From positions 62,001 through 126,000 of the forward strand of contig CABUIY010000001.1 in the NCBI GenBank assembly GCA_902491765.1: DNA of 64,000 bases. Reading direction: 5' to 3'. The stretch comes from an uncultured Collinsella sp. Its GTDB lineage: Bacteria; Actinomycetota; Coriobacteriia; Coriobacteriales; Coriobacteriaceae. Shown here in pieces: positions 24,916-33,353 of the stretch. A program made the position numbers and the translations under genes. The notes beneath the pieces were generated by a model. It saw only the letters and a list, made by a program, of their open reading frames with translations, was not told the DNA's origin and made no database searches. Numbering within the stretch: position 1 is the stretch's first letter; each line of letters starts with the position of its first letter.

Positions 24916-25413
24916 CTATTCCTCGCAGGGAAGGTCGCGCAGGGCCCGGCGCTCAAAGATACGGAAGATCTGCGTATACCACAGGTCCTGCGTCGCCTGC
25001 GGCTTTACCAGGATGGTATCGACGCCGGCGAAGTTGCCGCTCCACACGTCCGTGTAGAGCTGATCACCGATCAGCACCGCCTCGCCGGCTGTGGCGCCGA
25101 GGCGCTTAAGGCCCGCCTTGAGGGCAAACGGCGCCGGCTTCATGGCGTGGCTGATGGCCTCGAGTCCCAGCTCGCGCGCAGAGCTCATGACCTGGTCGCG
25201 ATGCCAGTTGTTGGACACCATGCATAGCTTAAAGCCTTTGGCGCGGGCGGCGTCGAGCCAAGCGGAAACCGCGTCGGGAACCTGCTCGGTGTCTCGCGGC
25301 ACCAAGGTGTTATCGCGATCGAGCAGAATGGCGCGCTTGCCGTCGGCCCACAGGGTATTTAGGTCGATGCGATCGACCGAGGCAACGTAACGTTTGGGGC
25401 TAAAAATCCTCAT
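24916..25413 (-). CDS. yqeG: YqeG-family HAD phosphatase
   Basis: 165 residues. HAD motif I reads LLDRDNTLV (nucleophile Asp32, acid/base Asp34), motif II is VSNN, and the late motif is GDQLYTDVWSGN. YqeG-like phosphatases are small type III HADs; in Bacillus yqeG sits beside aroE and yqeH. The substrate may be phosphatidylglycerophosphate, as in related GEP4/PgpP enzymes, but this is inference. ATG 25413 overlaps the last base of the mltG stop context (TAGTATG), and the longer frame upstream lies inside mltG. Confidence 0.85.
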   Translation of the reverse strand: MRIFSPKRYVASVDRIDLNTLWADGKRAILLDRDNTLVPRDTEQVPDAVSAWLDAARAKGFKLCMVSNNWHRDQVMSSARELGLEAISHAMKPAPFALKAGLKRLGATAGEAVLIGDQLYTDVWSGNFAGVDTILVKPQATQDLWYTQIFRIFERRALRDLPCEE

Positions 25414-25414
25414 A

Positions 25415-26848
25415 CTAATTCCAAGACTGTTGATGCTCTTCGTAGCTTTGCGAGAAGTACTCCTCGTCCTGCGTAATGTAGAAATACAGGTCATCAGAGT
25501 CGGTCGGCTCAAGGGTGGCCTTGAGCGCCTCGAGCGACGGAGAGCAGATGGGCGTGGGCGGCAGGCCCTCATGCTTATAGGTGTTATACGGACTATCGCT
25601 CTGCAGGTCGTCGGCGGTAACCTCGCCACCGGTGACATACATCATAGTCGCATCGCTATTGAGATAGCGCAGGCCATCGAGCTTGCCGGCAAGGCGGTTG
25701 TAGAAAACCGAGGCCACATGCGCACGTTGATCGGCGTTGAGGCCCTCGCGCTCAACGATAGAGGCCAAGTTGACGATGTCGTAGTCGGACATCTCCACAC
25801 CGTAGCGTTCCTTGATCTTGGCTTCGCAGCTCGCAAAGTCAAGCGACTTGTACTCGGTCTTAAACTGATCGAGCATAGCGCGAATCACGCCATCGGCCGT
25901 CGGCGAATCACCCAACGAATAGGTCTTGGGGAACAAGAAACCCTCGAGCGAGTCGTTAGCGGCGCCCTTAAGGAAGCTATAGTCGTCCACGTAGTTGGAG
26001 GCCTTGGCCTGGTTGAGGAAGTCTTCCTTAGAGATGCTGTCGTAGGCCTGGGCCACACGGTCGGCGACTTGATCGACCGTTAAGCCCTCAGGGATAGTCA
26101 GCGCATTGGAGCCCGCGTTGGGGCCTTCCATGAGCTGCTGAACAACCTTGGTCGCATCCATGAGTGTGGTGAACGAATAATCACCAGGCTTGAGCGACAT
26201 ATCGGCGTTGAGCTTTTTCACCGCCGCATAGTAATCCTTGGGATTTTCGACGATATGGTTCTCGGAGAGAATCGAGGCGATCGTATCGCCCGAAGCACCA
26301 TCGGGAATGGTCACCGTAACCTGCTGACCAGCCGTAACCTTCGTATCCTCACCGGCAAAGAAACCCTTGACGGCCGGCACGACAAAGAAAGCGATCGCGG
26401 CAAGCGCCAACACGGCGACGACGCCACCGATAATCATAGGCACCGGGGAGCTTTTCTTTTGAGCACCGCGACGAGCATGCGTGTTGTAGCTCGAGCGGGT
26501 CGCCGGAGCAACGCCATGCGAACCACGAGCGTGATGCGAATGCGATTGGGGGGCCTGCGTTCGCTGGGTAAGTGCCTGCTGCTTAAAGCGGGTGCCGCCT
26601 GCAGGCTGGGCCGTACGAGCAGTGGGCTGCTGAGCCGCGTGAGAAGCCGAATGCTGAACCGAACGAGCAGAAGGCTGCTGACCCGTCCGTTGAACAGGTT
26701 GGGCCGAACGAGAGAAGGACTGCGCCGGGCGCGCGGCAGGCTGAGCTGCGCGCTGCGTCGGCTGTGCCGGACGCTGGCCAGGCTGGGCAGGGCGCGACGC
26801 CGGCTGCTGTGTACGATTCGGCTGGCGCGGATCGGAAGCACTAGGCAT
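25415..26848 (-). CDS. mltG: Endolytic murein transglycosylase MltG (YceG-like) with long low-complexity N-terminus
   Basis: 477 residues. Residues 1-130 are a Gln/Pro/Ala/Arg-rich tail with imperfect RPAQP-like repeats, predicted cytoplasmic. One membrane helix follows (about 137-160, PMIIGGVVAVLALAAIAFFV). The external YceG domain (about 170-477) contains ASIVEREGLNADQR with the catalytic Glu, and LPPTPICSPS near the end. It cuts nascent glycan strands and sets their length. AGGAGG precedes ATG 26848, which overlaps ruvX by 8 bases. Confidence 0.9.
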   Translation of the reverse strand: MPSASDPRQPNRTQQPASRPAQPGQRPAQPTQRAAQPAARPAQSFSRSAQPVQRTGQQPSARSVQHSASHAAQQPTARTAQPAGGTRFKQQALTQRTQAPQSHSHHARGSHGVAPATRSSYNTHARRGAQKKSSPVPMIIGGVVAVLALAAIAFFVVPAVKGFFAGEDTKVTAGQQVTVTIPDGASGDTIASILSENHIVENPKDYYAAVKKLNADMSLKPGDYSFTTLMDATKVVQQLMEGPNAGSNALTIPEGLTVDQVADRVAQAYDSISKEDFLNQAKASNYVDDYSFLKGAANDSLEGFLFPKTYSLGDSPTADGVIRAMLDQFKTEYKSLDFASCEAKIKERYGVEMSDYDIVNLASIVEREGLNADQRAHVASVFYNRLAGKLDGLRYLNSDATMMYVTGGEVTADDLQSDSPYNTYKHEGLPPTPICSPSLEALKATLEPTDSDDLYFYITQDEEYFSQSYEEHQQSWN

Positions 26849-27269
26849 GCGAAACCTCCTCGTTTTTACGATCGAGCCACGTCTGCAAAAACAGGCTGGC
26901 GGCAATCATGTCGATCTTGCCCCTCATCTGCTTTTCGTTGAGTCCCTGCTCGCGCAGGATACGCTTGGCCTCTTGCGAGGACAGACGCTCGTCCTCAAAC
27001 TCCAAAGGAAGATCGAGCTCGTCGGCAATCTTTTGCGCCACAGCGGCAACGCGCTCGGCCTGAGGGCCGGGCTCACCGGCCATGGTCAGGGGACGTCCGC
27101 TTACCAGGATGTCGGGCTCATAGTCCTCAACCAGGTAGCGGAACGTCTTGGCCATACCGGTGACCTCGGCAGCCGGAAGCACCTTGACAGGCATCGCCAT
27201 CTTGCCATCACGGCTCGAGACGGCGATGCCAATCCTGGTCTCCCCTATGTCCAGCGCGAGCGCAACCAC
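26841..27269 (-). CDS. ruvX: RuvX/YqgF pre-16S rRNA nuclease
   Basis: 142 residues with the RNase H-like fold: ALDIGETRIGIAVS at the N-terminus, SGRPLTMAGEPG in the middle, and EDERLSSQEAKR near residue 105. YqgF matures the 5' end of 16S rRNA. The start is GTG 27269 with AAGAAG upstream. It sits between alaS and mltG as in many Gram-positive genomes. Confidence 0.9.
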   Translation of the reverse strand: MVALALDIGETRIGIAVSSRDGKMAMPVKVLPAAEVTGMAKTFRYLVEDYEPDILVSGRPLTMAGEPGPQAERVAAVAQKIADELDLPLEFEDERLSSQEAKRILREQGLNEKQMRGKIDMIAASLFLQTWLDRKNEEVSHA

Positions 27270-27286
27270 AGCGACTTCTTAGATTC

Positions 27287-29944
27287 TTAGGCGCCGAGCG
27301 CGGTCTTAGCGGCCGCGAGGGCATCGGCGATGCCGGCAGCATTCTTGCCACCGGCCTGGGCCATGTTGGGACGACCGCCACCGCGACCGTCGACCAGACC
27401 CGCGATCTGCTTGATCACGTTACCGGCGTGGAAACCGGCCTTGACGGCGTCATCGGAGCCGGCAGCGAGCAGGGCCGGAGTGCCCTTCTCAGTCACACTG
27501 GCGACGACACAAGCGACAGGGCCGGCGACCTTCTGATGCACGGTATCCCATACGTTGCGCAGGTCGGCAGCCTCAAGGCTCTGGAGCTCAGCGACAACGA
27601 GCTTATAGCCGTCAAGCTCGACGGCGTCCTCGATGGCGCTGGAGATGGCGTCGGAGGAGCCACCGGTCAGAGCCTTCTTGAGCTTATTGGACGTCTCGCG
27701 CAGCTCGGCCTGCAGGTTCTCCACGCGGGCGGGAACCTCGTCGACGCGGCACTTGAGCGCAGTAGCAGCGGCGTCAACGAGTGCCAGGCGGTCGGCCATA
27801 TAGTCGAGGGCACCCTTAGAGGTCACGGCCTCGATACGGCGGACATTGGAGCCCGTGGAGGACTCGGAAATGATCTTGAACAGGCCGATCTCGGCGGTGT
27901 TGGCAGCGTGTGTGCCACCGCAGAGTTCGCGGGAGAACGGCTGGTCCTCAGCGCCCACGGAGACGACGCGGACGACGTCGCCATACTTCTCGCCAAACAG
28001 GGCAACAGCGCCGGCAGCCTTAGCCTCGTCGATGCCCATGACACGGGTCACGACCGGCTTGGAAGCGAAGATCTGCTGGTTGACCAGGTCCTCAACAGCC
28101 TTGAGCTGCTCGGAGGACAGGGCCTCGAAGTGCGTAAAGTCAAAGCGCAGGTGCTCGGGCGTCACCAGCGAGCCGGCCTGGGAGACGTGCTCGCCCAGGA
28201 CCTGCTTAAGGGCGGCGTCGAGCAGGTGCGTGGCGGTGTGGTTGCGGCGCAAGAAGCCACGGCGCTCGGCGTCGAGCGCGGCGGTAACAGCGGCACCGAC
28301 AGTCAGCGTGCCCTCGGCAACGTGGGCGACGTGAGCATACAGGCCGTTGTGGTTCTTGGTATCGGAAACGGTCAGCGAAACGCCCTCGGCGGAAAGCTCG
28401 CCGGCATCGCCCTGCTGGCCACCCATCTCGGCATAGAACGGGGTGCGGTCAAGCACGACCTCGACGTCCTCGCCGGCGGCAGCGGACTCGACGGACTCGC
28501 CGTTGCGCACGATGGCGACAACCTTGGCGCCCTCGATCACATCGTTGTCATAGCCGTCGAACTCGGTCGCGGCGACCTTGTCGGAAAGCTCGACCCACAC
28601 GTCGTTGAAGCTGCCCCAGGCGTCGCCCTTGGCATTGGCGCGGGCGCGGGCCTTCTGGTCCTCCATGCAGGCAGTGAAGCCGTCCATATCGACGTCGTGA
28701 CCAGCGGTGCCGGCGATCTCGACGGTCAGATCGATGGGGAAACCAAAGGTGTCGTGCAGCTTAAAGGCGACATCGCCCGGAAGCACGGCGCCCTCGGAAA
28801 GCGCTGCCAGAGCCTCGTCCAGATAGACGCGGCCGTTGTCGAGCGTCGTGGAGAAGCGCTCCTCCTCGGAGGCGACGATACCCTTGACGAGGGCGACGTT
28901 CTTGAGCAGCTCGGGATAAGCCTCTCCCATCTGAGCATTGACCTCGTCGATGAACTTGGTCAGGAAGGCACCCTCGATGCCCAGCAGGCGACCGTGGAAC
29001 ACGGCACGGCGGAGCAGACGGCGAAGGACGTACTCGCGACCCTCGTTACCGGGCAGGATGCCGTCCGAGATCATAAAGTCGACGGCACGGGAGTGATCGG
29101 CGATGATGCGCAGGGAGCGGCTGGCGCCGGAGTAATCGTCGGCGTCATAGGTCTTGCCGCTAATCTCCTCACCGAGCTTGATGAGGTGCTGCATCAGATC
29201 GCCGTCGTAGTTAGCAGTCTTGTGCTGCATGATAGCGGCCATGCGCTCCAGACCCATGCCCGTATCGAGGTTGCGGTGCGGCAGCTCCGGCATGGAGCCG
29301 TCCTCCTGGCGGTCGTACTGGGTAAAGACGAGGTTCCAGAACTCCAAGAAGCGGTCGCAGTCGCAGCCGGGCTTGCAGTCGGGGCTGCCGCAACCGACCT
29401 CCTCGCCCATGTCAAAGTAGATCTCGGAGCACGGACCGCAGGGGCCGGTGGGGCCAGCGGCCCAGAAGTTGTCGTCCTCGCCCAGGCGGGAGATGTGGTC
29501 CTCGGCAACGCCCAGGGAGCGCCACACGTCATGGGTCTCATCGTCCTCGGTAAAGACGGTAAAGTACAGGCGGTCGAGCGGCAGCTTGAACTCCTTGGTG
29601 ATGAGCTCAAAGGCCCAAGCGCAAGCCTGCTCCTTGGAGACGCCGCCAAAAGAGAAATCGCCGAGCATCTCGAAGAACGACAGGTGACGGCCGTCCTCGC
29701 CGATGCAGTCGATGTCGTTGGTGCGGACGCACTTCTGGCAGGAGATCGCGCCAATCTCCTTCATGGTCTTCTTGCCCTGGTAGTACTCCTTAAACTGGTT
29801 CATGCCGGCGTTGGCAAGCAGCAGTGAAGGATCGTCGGGGACGAGGGACGAAGAAGGATAGAGCTTAAGACCGCGCTCCTCAAAGAAGTTGAGGAACTTG
29901 GAGCGAATCTCGGCCGTAGTCATTGACGGGTAGTCAGCACTCAT
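27287..29944 (-). CDS. alaS: Alanyl-tRNA synthetase
   Basis: 885 residues, full length. The class II catalytic core is at the N-terminus (FFEERGLKLYPSSSLV; NAGMNQFK; GPCGPCSEIYFD). The editing domain has HTATHLLDAAL and CGGTHAANTAEIG with the zinc/editing residues. A C-Ala domain follows, ending in the Gly-rich GRGGGRPNMAQAGG. ATG 29944 was chosen for the GAGGAG site nine bases upstream; the earlier frame is unrelated. No T-box precedes it. A terminator of the upstream unit separates it from the AI-2E permease gene. Confidence 0.95.
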   Translation of the reverse strand: MSADYPSMTTAEIRSKFLNFFEERGLKLYPSSSLVPDDPSLLLANAGMNQFKEYYQGKKTMKEIGAISCQKCVRTNDIDCIGEDGRHLSFFEMLGDFSFGGVSKEQACAWAFELITKEFKLPLDRLYFTVFTEDDETHDVWRSLGVAEDHISRLGEDDNFWAAGPTGPCGPCSEIYFDMGEEVGCGSPDCKPGCDCDRFLEFWNLVFTQYDRQEDGSMPELPHRNLDTGMGLERMAAIMQHKTANYDGDLMQHLIKLGEEISGKTYDADDYSGASRSLRIIADHSRAVDFMISDGILPGNEGREYVLRRLLRRAVFHGRLLGIEGAFLTKFIDEVNAQMGEAYPELLKNVALVKGIVASEEERFSTTLDNGRVYLDEALAALSEGAVLPGDVAFKLHDTFGFPIDLTVEIAGTAGHDVDMDGFTACMEDQKARARANAKGDAWGSFNDVWVELSDKVAATEFDGYDNDVIEGAKVVAIVRNGESVESAAAGEDVEVVLDRTPFYAEMGGQQGDAGELSAEGVSLTVSDTKNHNGLYAHVAHVAEGTLTVGAAVTAALDAERRGFLRRNHTATHLLDAALKQVLGEHVSQAGSLVTPEHLRFDFTHFEALSSEQLKAVEDLVNQQIFASKPVVTRVMGIDEAKAAGAVALFGEKYGDVVRVVSVGAEDQPFSRELCGGTHAANTAEIGLFKIISESSTGSNVRRIEAVTSKGALDYMADRLALVDAAATALKCRVDEVPARVENLQAELRETSNKLKKALTGGSSDAISSAIEDAVELDGYKLVVAELQSLEAADLRNVWDTVHQKVAGPVACVVASVTEKGTPALLAAGSDDAVKAGFHAGNVIKQIAGLVDGRGGGRPNMAQAGGKNAAGIADALAAAKTALGA

Positions 29945-30016
29945 AGAGGGAATCTCCTCGGTTTCACATCGAAACAGTTCAAACATAACGATATTACCAT
30001 CCCGCCGCGCCCATGC

Positions 30017-30046
30017 AAAAAAGAGGGCCGGCACAATGCCGGCCCT
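30017..30046 (-). terminator. Intrinsic terminator of the sigma-factor operon
   Basis: AGGGCCGGC / GCCGGCCCT arms (30024-30046, loop ACAAT) are followed on the minus strand by TTTTTT (30017-30022). It closes the unit ending with the AI-2E-type permease and precedes alaS. Confidence 0.88.
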
Positions 30047-30096
30047 TCAGCGAAATTGCATGTTAGCGCGTATGAATGTTAACCCGAATTGCCCCA

Positions 30097-31506
30097 CTAG
30101 TTGTCGTCATCATCCATGGAGCCGTCGATGCCGGTTTTGGTATCGTCGCCCGAGTTGGAGTCATCGTCCTTGGCAAAGGGGTTCTTGAAGAAGCCCGTGG
30201 CATCGGGCTGCAGGCCCGAGAGCTTGATCCAGGGATTATCGAGCTCGGGCTTGGGCATGGCCTTGGCCTCGGGCGCAGTCTCGTTGCCGATGAGCTCGGA
30301 CTCGTAGATGAAGGTGTCGTCGCCGAGCGCGTCGTAGGCGGCGACCGGGTTGCCATCGGCATCGCGGTACGGCGTGCCCTTAAACACGGCGCCGTCATAG
30401 GCCACAAGCTGTCGGCCGGTCTCATTCTCGAAGTAGTACACGAAGATACCCTTGAGGGCCGCACAAAGCGGGATGGCAATAATCATGCCGATGGGGCCCA
30501 TGAGTGCTGAGCCAATAACGAGCGCCGTGAGGCTCATGATGGGATGCACCTGCACCGAGCTCTGCATGACCTTAGGCGAAATCACGTTATCGGTGACGTT
30601 TTGCGCGACCATCGTCACGATGAGCGTCCGTAACGCCAACATAGGGCTGAACATGAAACCGAGCACTGTGGCGATTGCTGCGCTCACCCAGGGACCGACG
30701 ACCGGAACCAAATGCATGATGCCGGTAAAGATAGCCATGAGCGCCGCATACGGATGCCCGATGATCATAAAACCGATAAAGGCGAGGAAACCACCGCAGA
30801 TAGACGTCACGACCATACCGCGCATGTAGCCGCCGACAGAGCGAGAAAGGATGGCGACCATAAAGCGGTACGAGGTCTCCTTCTCCTGACCGATGATGGT
30901 GCAAATCTCGTGGTGCATGCGAGGATAGTCGCAGGCCATCCAGTACGCAAGCACCAGACCAAGGAAGATCACGAACAACTGCGAGGCCGTATTGGTGATG
31001 AGCGGGAACACCCCGCGGCCAAGCTCGGCAGCGATCTGAGACACATACTTCGATGCCACGGTGACCAGCGACGAAAGATTATCGTCCAAATACTCCTTGA
31101 GCGGCGTGTTGTTAAGCGTCTTGGCATTCGAGATCATCTCGTTGAGGTCGCCACCCGCAACACGAAGCTGCTCGGGCAGGCGGCTCAGGACTTCCATGAT
31201 CTGACCAAAGAGAATCGGCGACAAGATGCAAACGACACCGAAGAGCACGGCAACAACAACAATAAGCGCGATAAGCGAACCGATGCCGCGATTCACGCCA
31301 TGGTGCTCGAGCCAGTTGGTGATCGGGGACATCACAAAGGCAATGATGGAACCAACAGCGAGAAACTCGATAACCGGCGCCAGGATGCCCATAAGGTTAA
31401 AGATGACAGCGGCGATGACAATGCAGCCGACAACAGCCCAAATGCGAAGCGTCAGAATGCGGGTGTCGCGCAGCACGCGATCGGTTTGTTGGGGGTGTTC
31501 ACTCAT
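30097..31506 (-). CDS. AI-2E-family (PerM/YtgP-type) membrane transporter
   Basis: 469 residues. Around eight hydrophobic segments lie between residues 20 and 350, with the family signature HLVPVVGPWVSAAIATVLG and VSPIT/AQNVTDNVISPKVM. The C-terminal 110 residues are hydrophilic and acidic. Members range from AI-2 exporters to Na+/H+ antiporters, so the substrate is unassigned. Its ATG overlaps the sigma-factor stop by 3 bases (ATGA), so its translation is coupled to the sigma gene. Confidence 0.85.
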   Translation of the reverse strand: MSEHPQQTDRVLRDTRILTLRIWAVVGCIVIAAVIFNLMGILAPVIEFLAVGSIIAFVMSPITNWLEHHGVNRGIGSLIALIVVVAVLFGVVCILSPILFGQIMEVLSRLPEQLRVAGGDLNEMISNAKTLNNTPLKEYLDDNLSSLVTVASKYVSQIAAELGRGVFPLITNTASQLFVIFLGLVLAYWMACDYPRMHHEICTIIGQEKETSYRFMVAILSRSVGGYMRGMVVTSICGGFLAFIGFMIIGHPYAALMAIFTGIMHLVPVVGPWVSAAIATVLGFMFSPMLALRTLIVTMVAQNVTDNVISPKVMQSSVQVHPIMSLTALVIGSALMGPIGMIIAIPLCAALKGIFVYYFENETGRQLVAYDGAVFKGTPYRDADGNPVAAYDALGDDTFIYESELIGNETAPEAKAMPKPELDNPWIKLSGLQPDATGFFKNPFAKDDDSNSGDDTKTGIDGSMDDDDN

Positions 31507-32294
31507 GAACGAATCATCACTCCGTCGGGGTCGATCTTGTCCTGAATCTTCTTAAGCGTGCGGCGCAGCAGACGCGAAACCTGCACCTGAGAAATACCCA
31601 GCTTCTTGGCGATCTCGATCTGGGTCATGCCCTTCACAAAGCGCAGCTCGATCACCTCGCGCTCGCGCGGCGAGAAATCACGGATGGCTTCCTCGATCAC
31701 TAGGCGGTCATCGGTAAAGTCGAGCTCGTTGTCGTCGTCGGCGTAACGGTCGAGAATCGAAGGGGCATCGTCGGAATCGGACGCACCAGGAGCCTCGATG
31801 GGCACCGAGGTATAGGCCGAAGACGATTCCATAGCCTCGAGGACCTCATCGACAGTCACATCTAGATACTCAGCGATCTCCTCAACCTTGGGCGAACGCT
31901 GCAGCTCGTTGGTAAGTTTGTCAGTAGCCTGGTTGACCTTGGCCGAGAGCTCCTGCAGACGGCGCGGCACGCGCACACTCCAGCCCTTGTCACGGAAATG
32001 GCGTTTGATCTCGCCCAAGATAGTGGGTGTCGCAAACGTCGTGAACTCGAGTCCGCGCTCGGGGTCAAAGCGGTCGATAGCCTTGAGCAGGCCCAAATAG
32101 CCGACCTGCATGAGGTCGTCGAGCGGCTCGCCGCGGTTCTTAAATTTGTTGGCAAGAAACCTTACCAGGTTCATATGGGACATGACGAGCTGCTCACGGG
32201 CGTCCGGATCACCGGTCTCCTTGTAACGACGAAACAGCTCGCGGGTTTTCTCCTTGTCCCAAGCGGTCTTGCCGCTCCGGGAACGTTCGGTCAT
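31503..32294 (-). CDS. RNA polymerase sigma factor, SigB/SigF type
   Basis: 263 residues, with no region 1.1. Region 2 contains DDLMQVGYLGLLKAIDRF and FTTFATPTILGEIKRHFRD; region 3 contains RVPRRLQELSAKVN; region 4 contains SPREREVIELRFVKG and IAKKLGISQVQVSRLLRR. The pattern matches stress or sporulation sigma factors of the SigB/SigF/SigG group. An RsbW-like gene lies just upstream with a 1-base gap between its stop and this ATG, as expected for a cognate regulator. Acidic insert DSDDAPSILDRYADDD lies between regions 3 and 4. Target promoters are unknown. Confidence 0.92.
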   Translation of the reverse strand: MTERSRSGKTAWDKEKTRELFRRYKETGDPDAREQLVMSHMNLVRFLANKFKNRGEPLDDLMQVGYLGLLKAIDRFDPERGLEFTTFATPTILGEIKRHFRDKGWSVRVPRRLQELSAKVNQATDKLTNELQRSPKVEEIAEYLDVTVDEVLEAMESSSAYTSVPIEAPGASDSDDAPSILDRYADDDNELDFTDDRLVIEEAIRDFSPREREVIELRFVKGMTQIEIAKKLGISQVQVSRLLRRTLKKIQDKIDPDGVMIRS

Positions 32295-32295
32295 A

Positions 32296-32673
32296 TTAGA
32301 TATCCGCCTTGAGGTCGAGGGAAAGCGTCAGGGGCGCCGTAGTCTTTTCGTAGGAGTCGCACACGCTCGCGAGGATGAGCTCGGCATACACCGCAGCCTG
32401 GTCATCTTCATCGACCGTAGCCTGGTCGCCAAAGGTAATAGTCATGCCAACGTGGGTCTCATCGACATCGAATTTGATGGTGATGTCATCGCAGTCGACC
32501 GCGGTGCAACCAAAGATGAAAGCCTCCTCAGCAGCCATGCGGATGTCCTCGATGCGATCGACAGACATAGAGCACAGGGCACCAACGTTGGCTGCCGTCA
32601 TGCGCACAAGGCGAGCGAGACGCGGGTCACCGGCAACGGTCAGCGTGATAGGGCAGGTTGCTTCGCTACTCAT
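32296..32673 (-). CDS. Degenerate RsbW-like anti-sigma (HATPase) protein
   Basis: 125 residues, shorter than RsbW (about 160). The N-terminal half fits RsbW (DPRLARLVRMTAANVGALC; RIEDIRMAAEEAF) but the N-box asparagine is missing (EEAFIFGC instead of SEACTNAV). The G1 (DxGxGxD) and G2 (GxGL) loops cannot be found. ATP binding and RsbV phosphorylation therefore seem unlikely; it may still bind the sigma factor by the conserved surface. No anti-anti-sigma gene is adjacent. ATG 32673 has GAGGAG upstream and overlaps the DUF948 gene by 8 bases. Confidence 0.7.
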   Translation of the reverse strand: MSSEATCPITLTVAGDPRLARLVRMTAANVGALCSMSVDRIEDIRMAAEEAFIFGCTAVDCDDITIKFDVDETHVGMTITFGDQATVDEDDQAAVYAELILASVCDSYEKTTAPLTLSLDLKADI

Positions 32674-33253
32674 CGCAGGACTCCTCAGAGGTCTCGGCGG
32701 GCGTATAGGTGTAATACTGAGCCGGCTTGGATACAGACTTCTGACCATCATCGTCGCCCGCGGCGGCCTCGTCCTCGCCAATTAGGACGCGCTCGGTAGG
32801 CTGCTCGGCCTCCGCAGCGGCAGCGGCGAGCTTGCGATCTGCGTCGGCTGCAGGAGCCTTCACCTTATTGAAGAGCTTCTGCACAGCACCGGCGGCAGAG
32901 TCGGTCACGCTCGACACAGCATTGCTGGCCTCGGCCATGCTGCCCGTAACCTCGGAAATGTCGCGAACCACGGCTTCGACCTCTACGAGATTGGAGGTAA
33001 GGGCATCGACCGCGGTCTTGCTCGACTTAAGCAGCGGCTCCATCTGGGCAAGCGCCGGCGTAAGCTCATCGACAGCGCCATCGAGCTTTGCCACCACAGG
33101 CTGAGCCTCGGCGATGGTGTTGTTGAGGTCGTTCACGGTCTTATCGAGCGAGTCGACAACATTGCGGGTCTTGCGCAGGGTAAGCGCGAGCTCAGCGATG
33201 GCCCACACGCCGGCAACGGCGAGCAACAGCAGGGCGATTTGAATGGGACTCAT
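32666..33253 (-). CDS. DUF948-type membrane-anchored coiled-coil protein
   Basis: 195 residues. A single N-terminal membrane helix (IQIALLLLAVAGVWAIAELAL) is followed by a long amphipathic helical region (about 25-125; VDSLDKTVNDLNNTI, DELTPALAQMEPLL) and a polar acidic tail. This matches DUF948 proteins, sometimes seen beside general-stress genes (YtxG-like in Bacillus). It heads the sigma-factor operon. GGGAGG precedes ATG 33253. The function is unknown; a membrane-scaffold role is a guess. Confidence 0.75.
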   Translation of the reverse strand: MSPIQIALLLLAVAGVWAIAELALTLRKTRNVVDSLDKTVNDLNNTIAEAQPVVAKLDGAVDELTPALAQMEPLLKSSKTAVDALTSNLVEVEAVVRDISEVTGSMAEASNAVSSVTDSAAGAVQKLFNKVKAPAADADRKLAAAAAEAEQPTERVLIGEDEAAAGDDDGQKSVSKPAQYYTYTPAETSEESCDE

Positions 33254-33300
33254 ACAAGCCTCCCGGAAGAATCGAAATACAGACGCTTTTCATGGTACCC

Positions 33301-33350
33301 CAAAGGGGACCGAACATGCCAAGAGCAGCAACGTGGGACAAAATTATCAG
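33301..33350. repeat. Two half copies of palindromic elements downstream of rarA
   Basis: CAAAGGGGAC (33301-33310) is the reverse complement of the GTCCCCTTTG arm in the hairpin at 36498-36539. GTGGGACAAAATTATCAG (33333-33350) matches the left half of the hairpin at 16697-16729 with one small indel. Neither has its second arm, suggesting decayed copies. Confidence 0.45.
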
Positions 33351-33353
33351 CAG

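Noticed and set aside
27428..29827. 799-codon plus-strand frame opposite alaS
   Set aside because: Shadow frame; low-complexity Gly/Leu/Asp composition, and the opposite strand encodes a complete AlaRS.
30097..33253. Toxin-antitoxin or defence module in the small overlapping genes near the sigma factor
   Set aside because: The small gene aligns with RsbW and the neighbour with DUF948; no nuclease, toxin or antitoxin features are seen.
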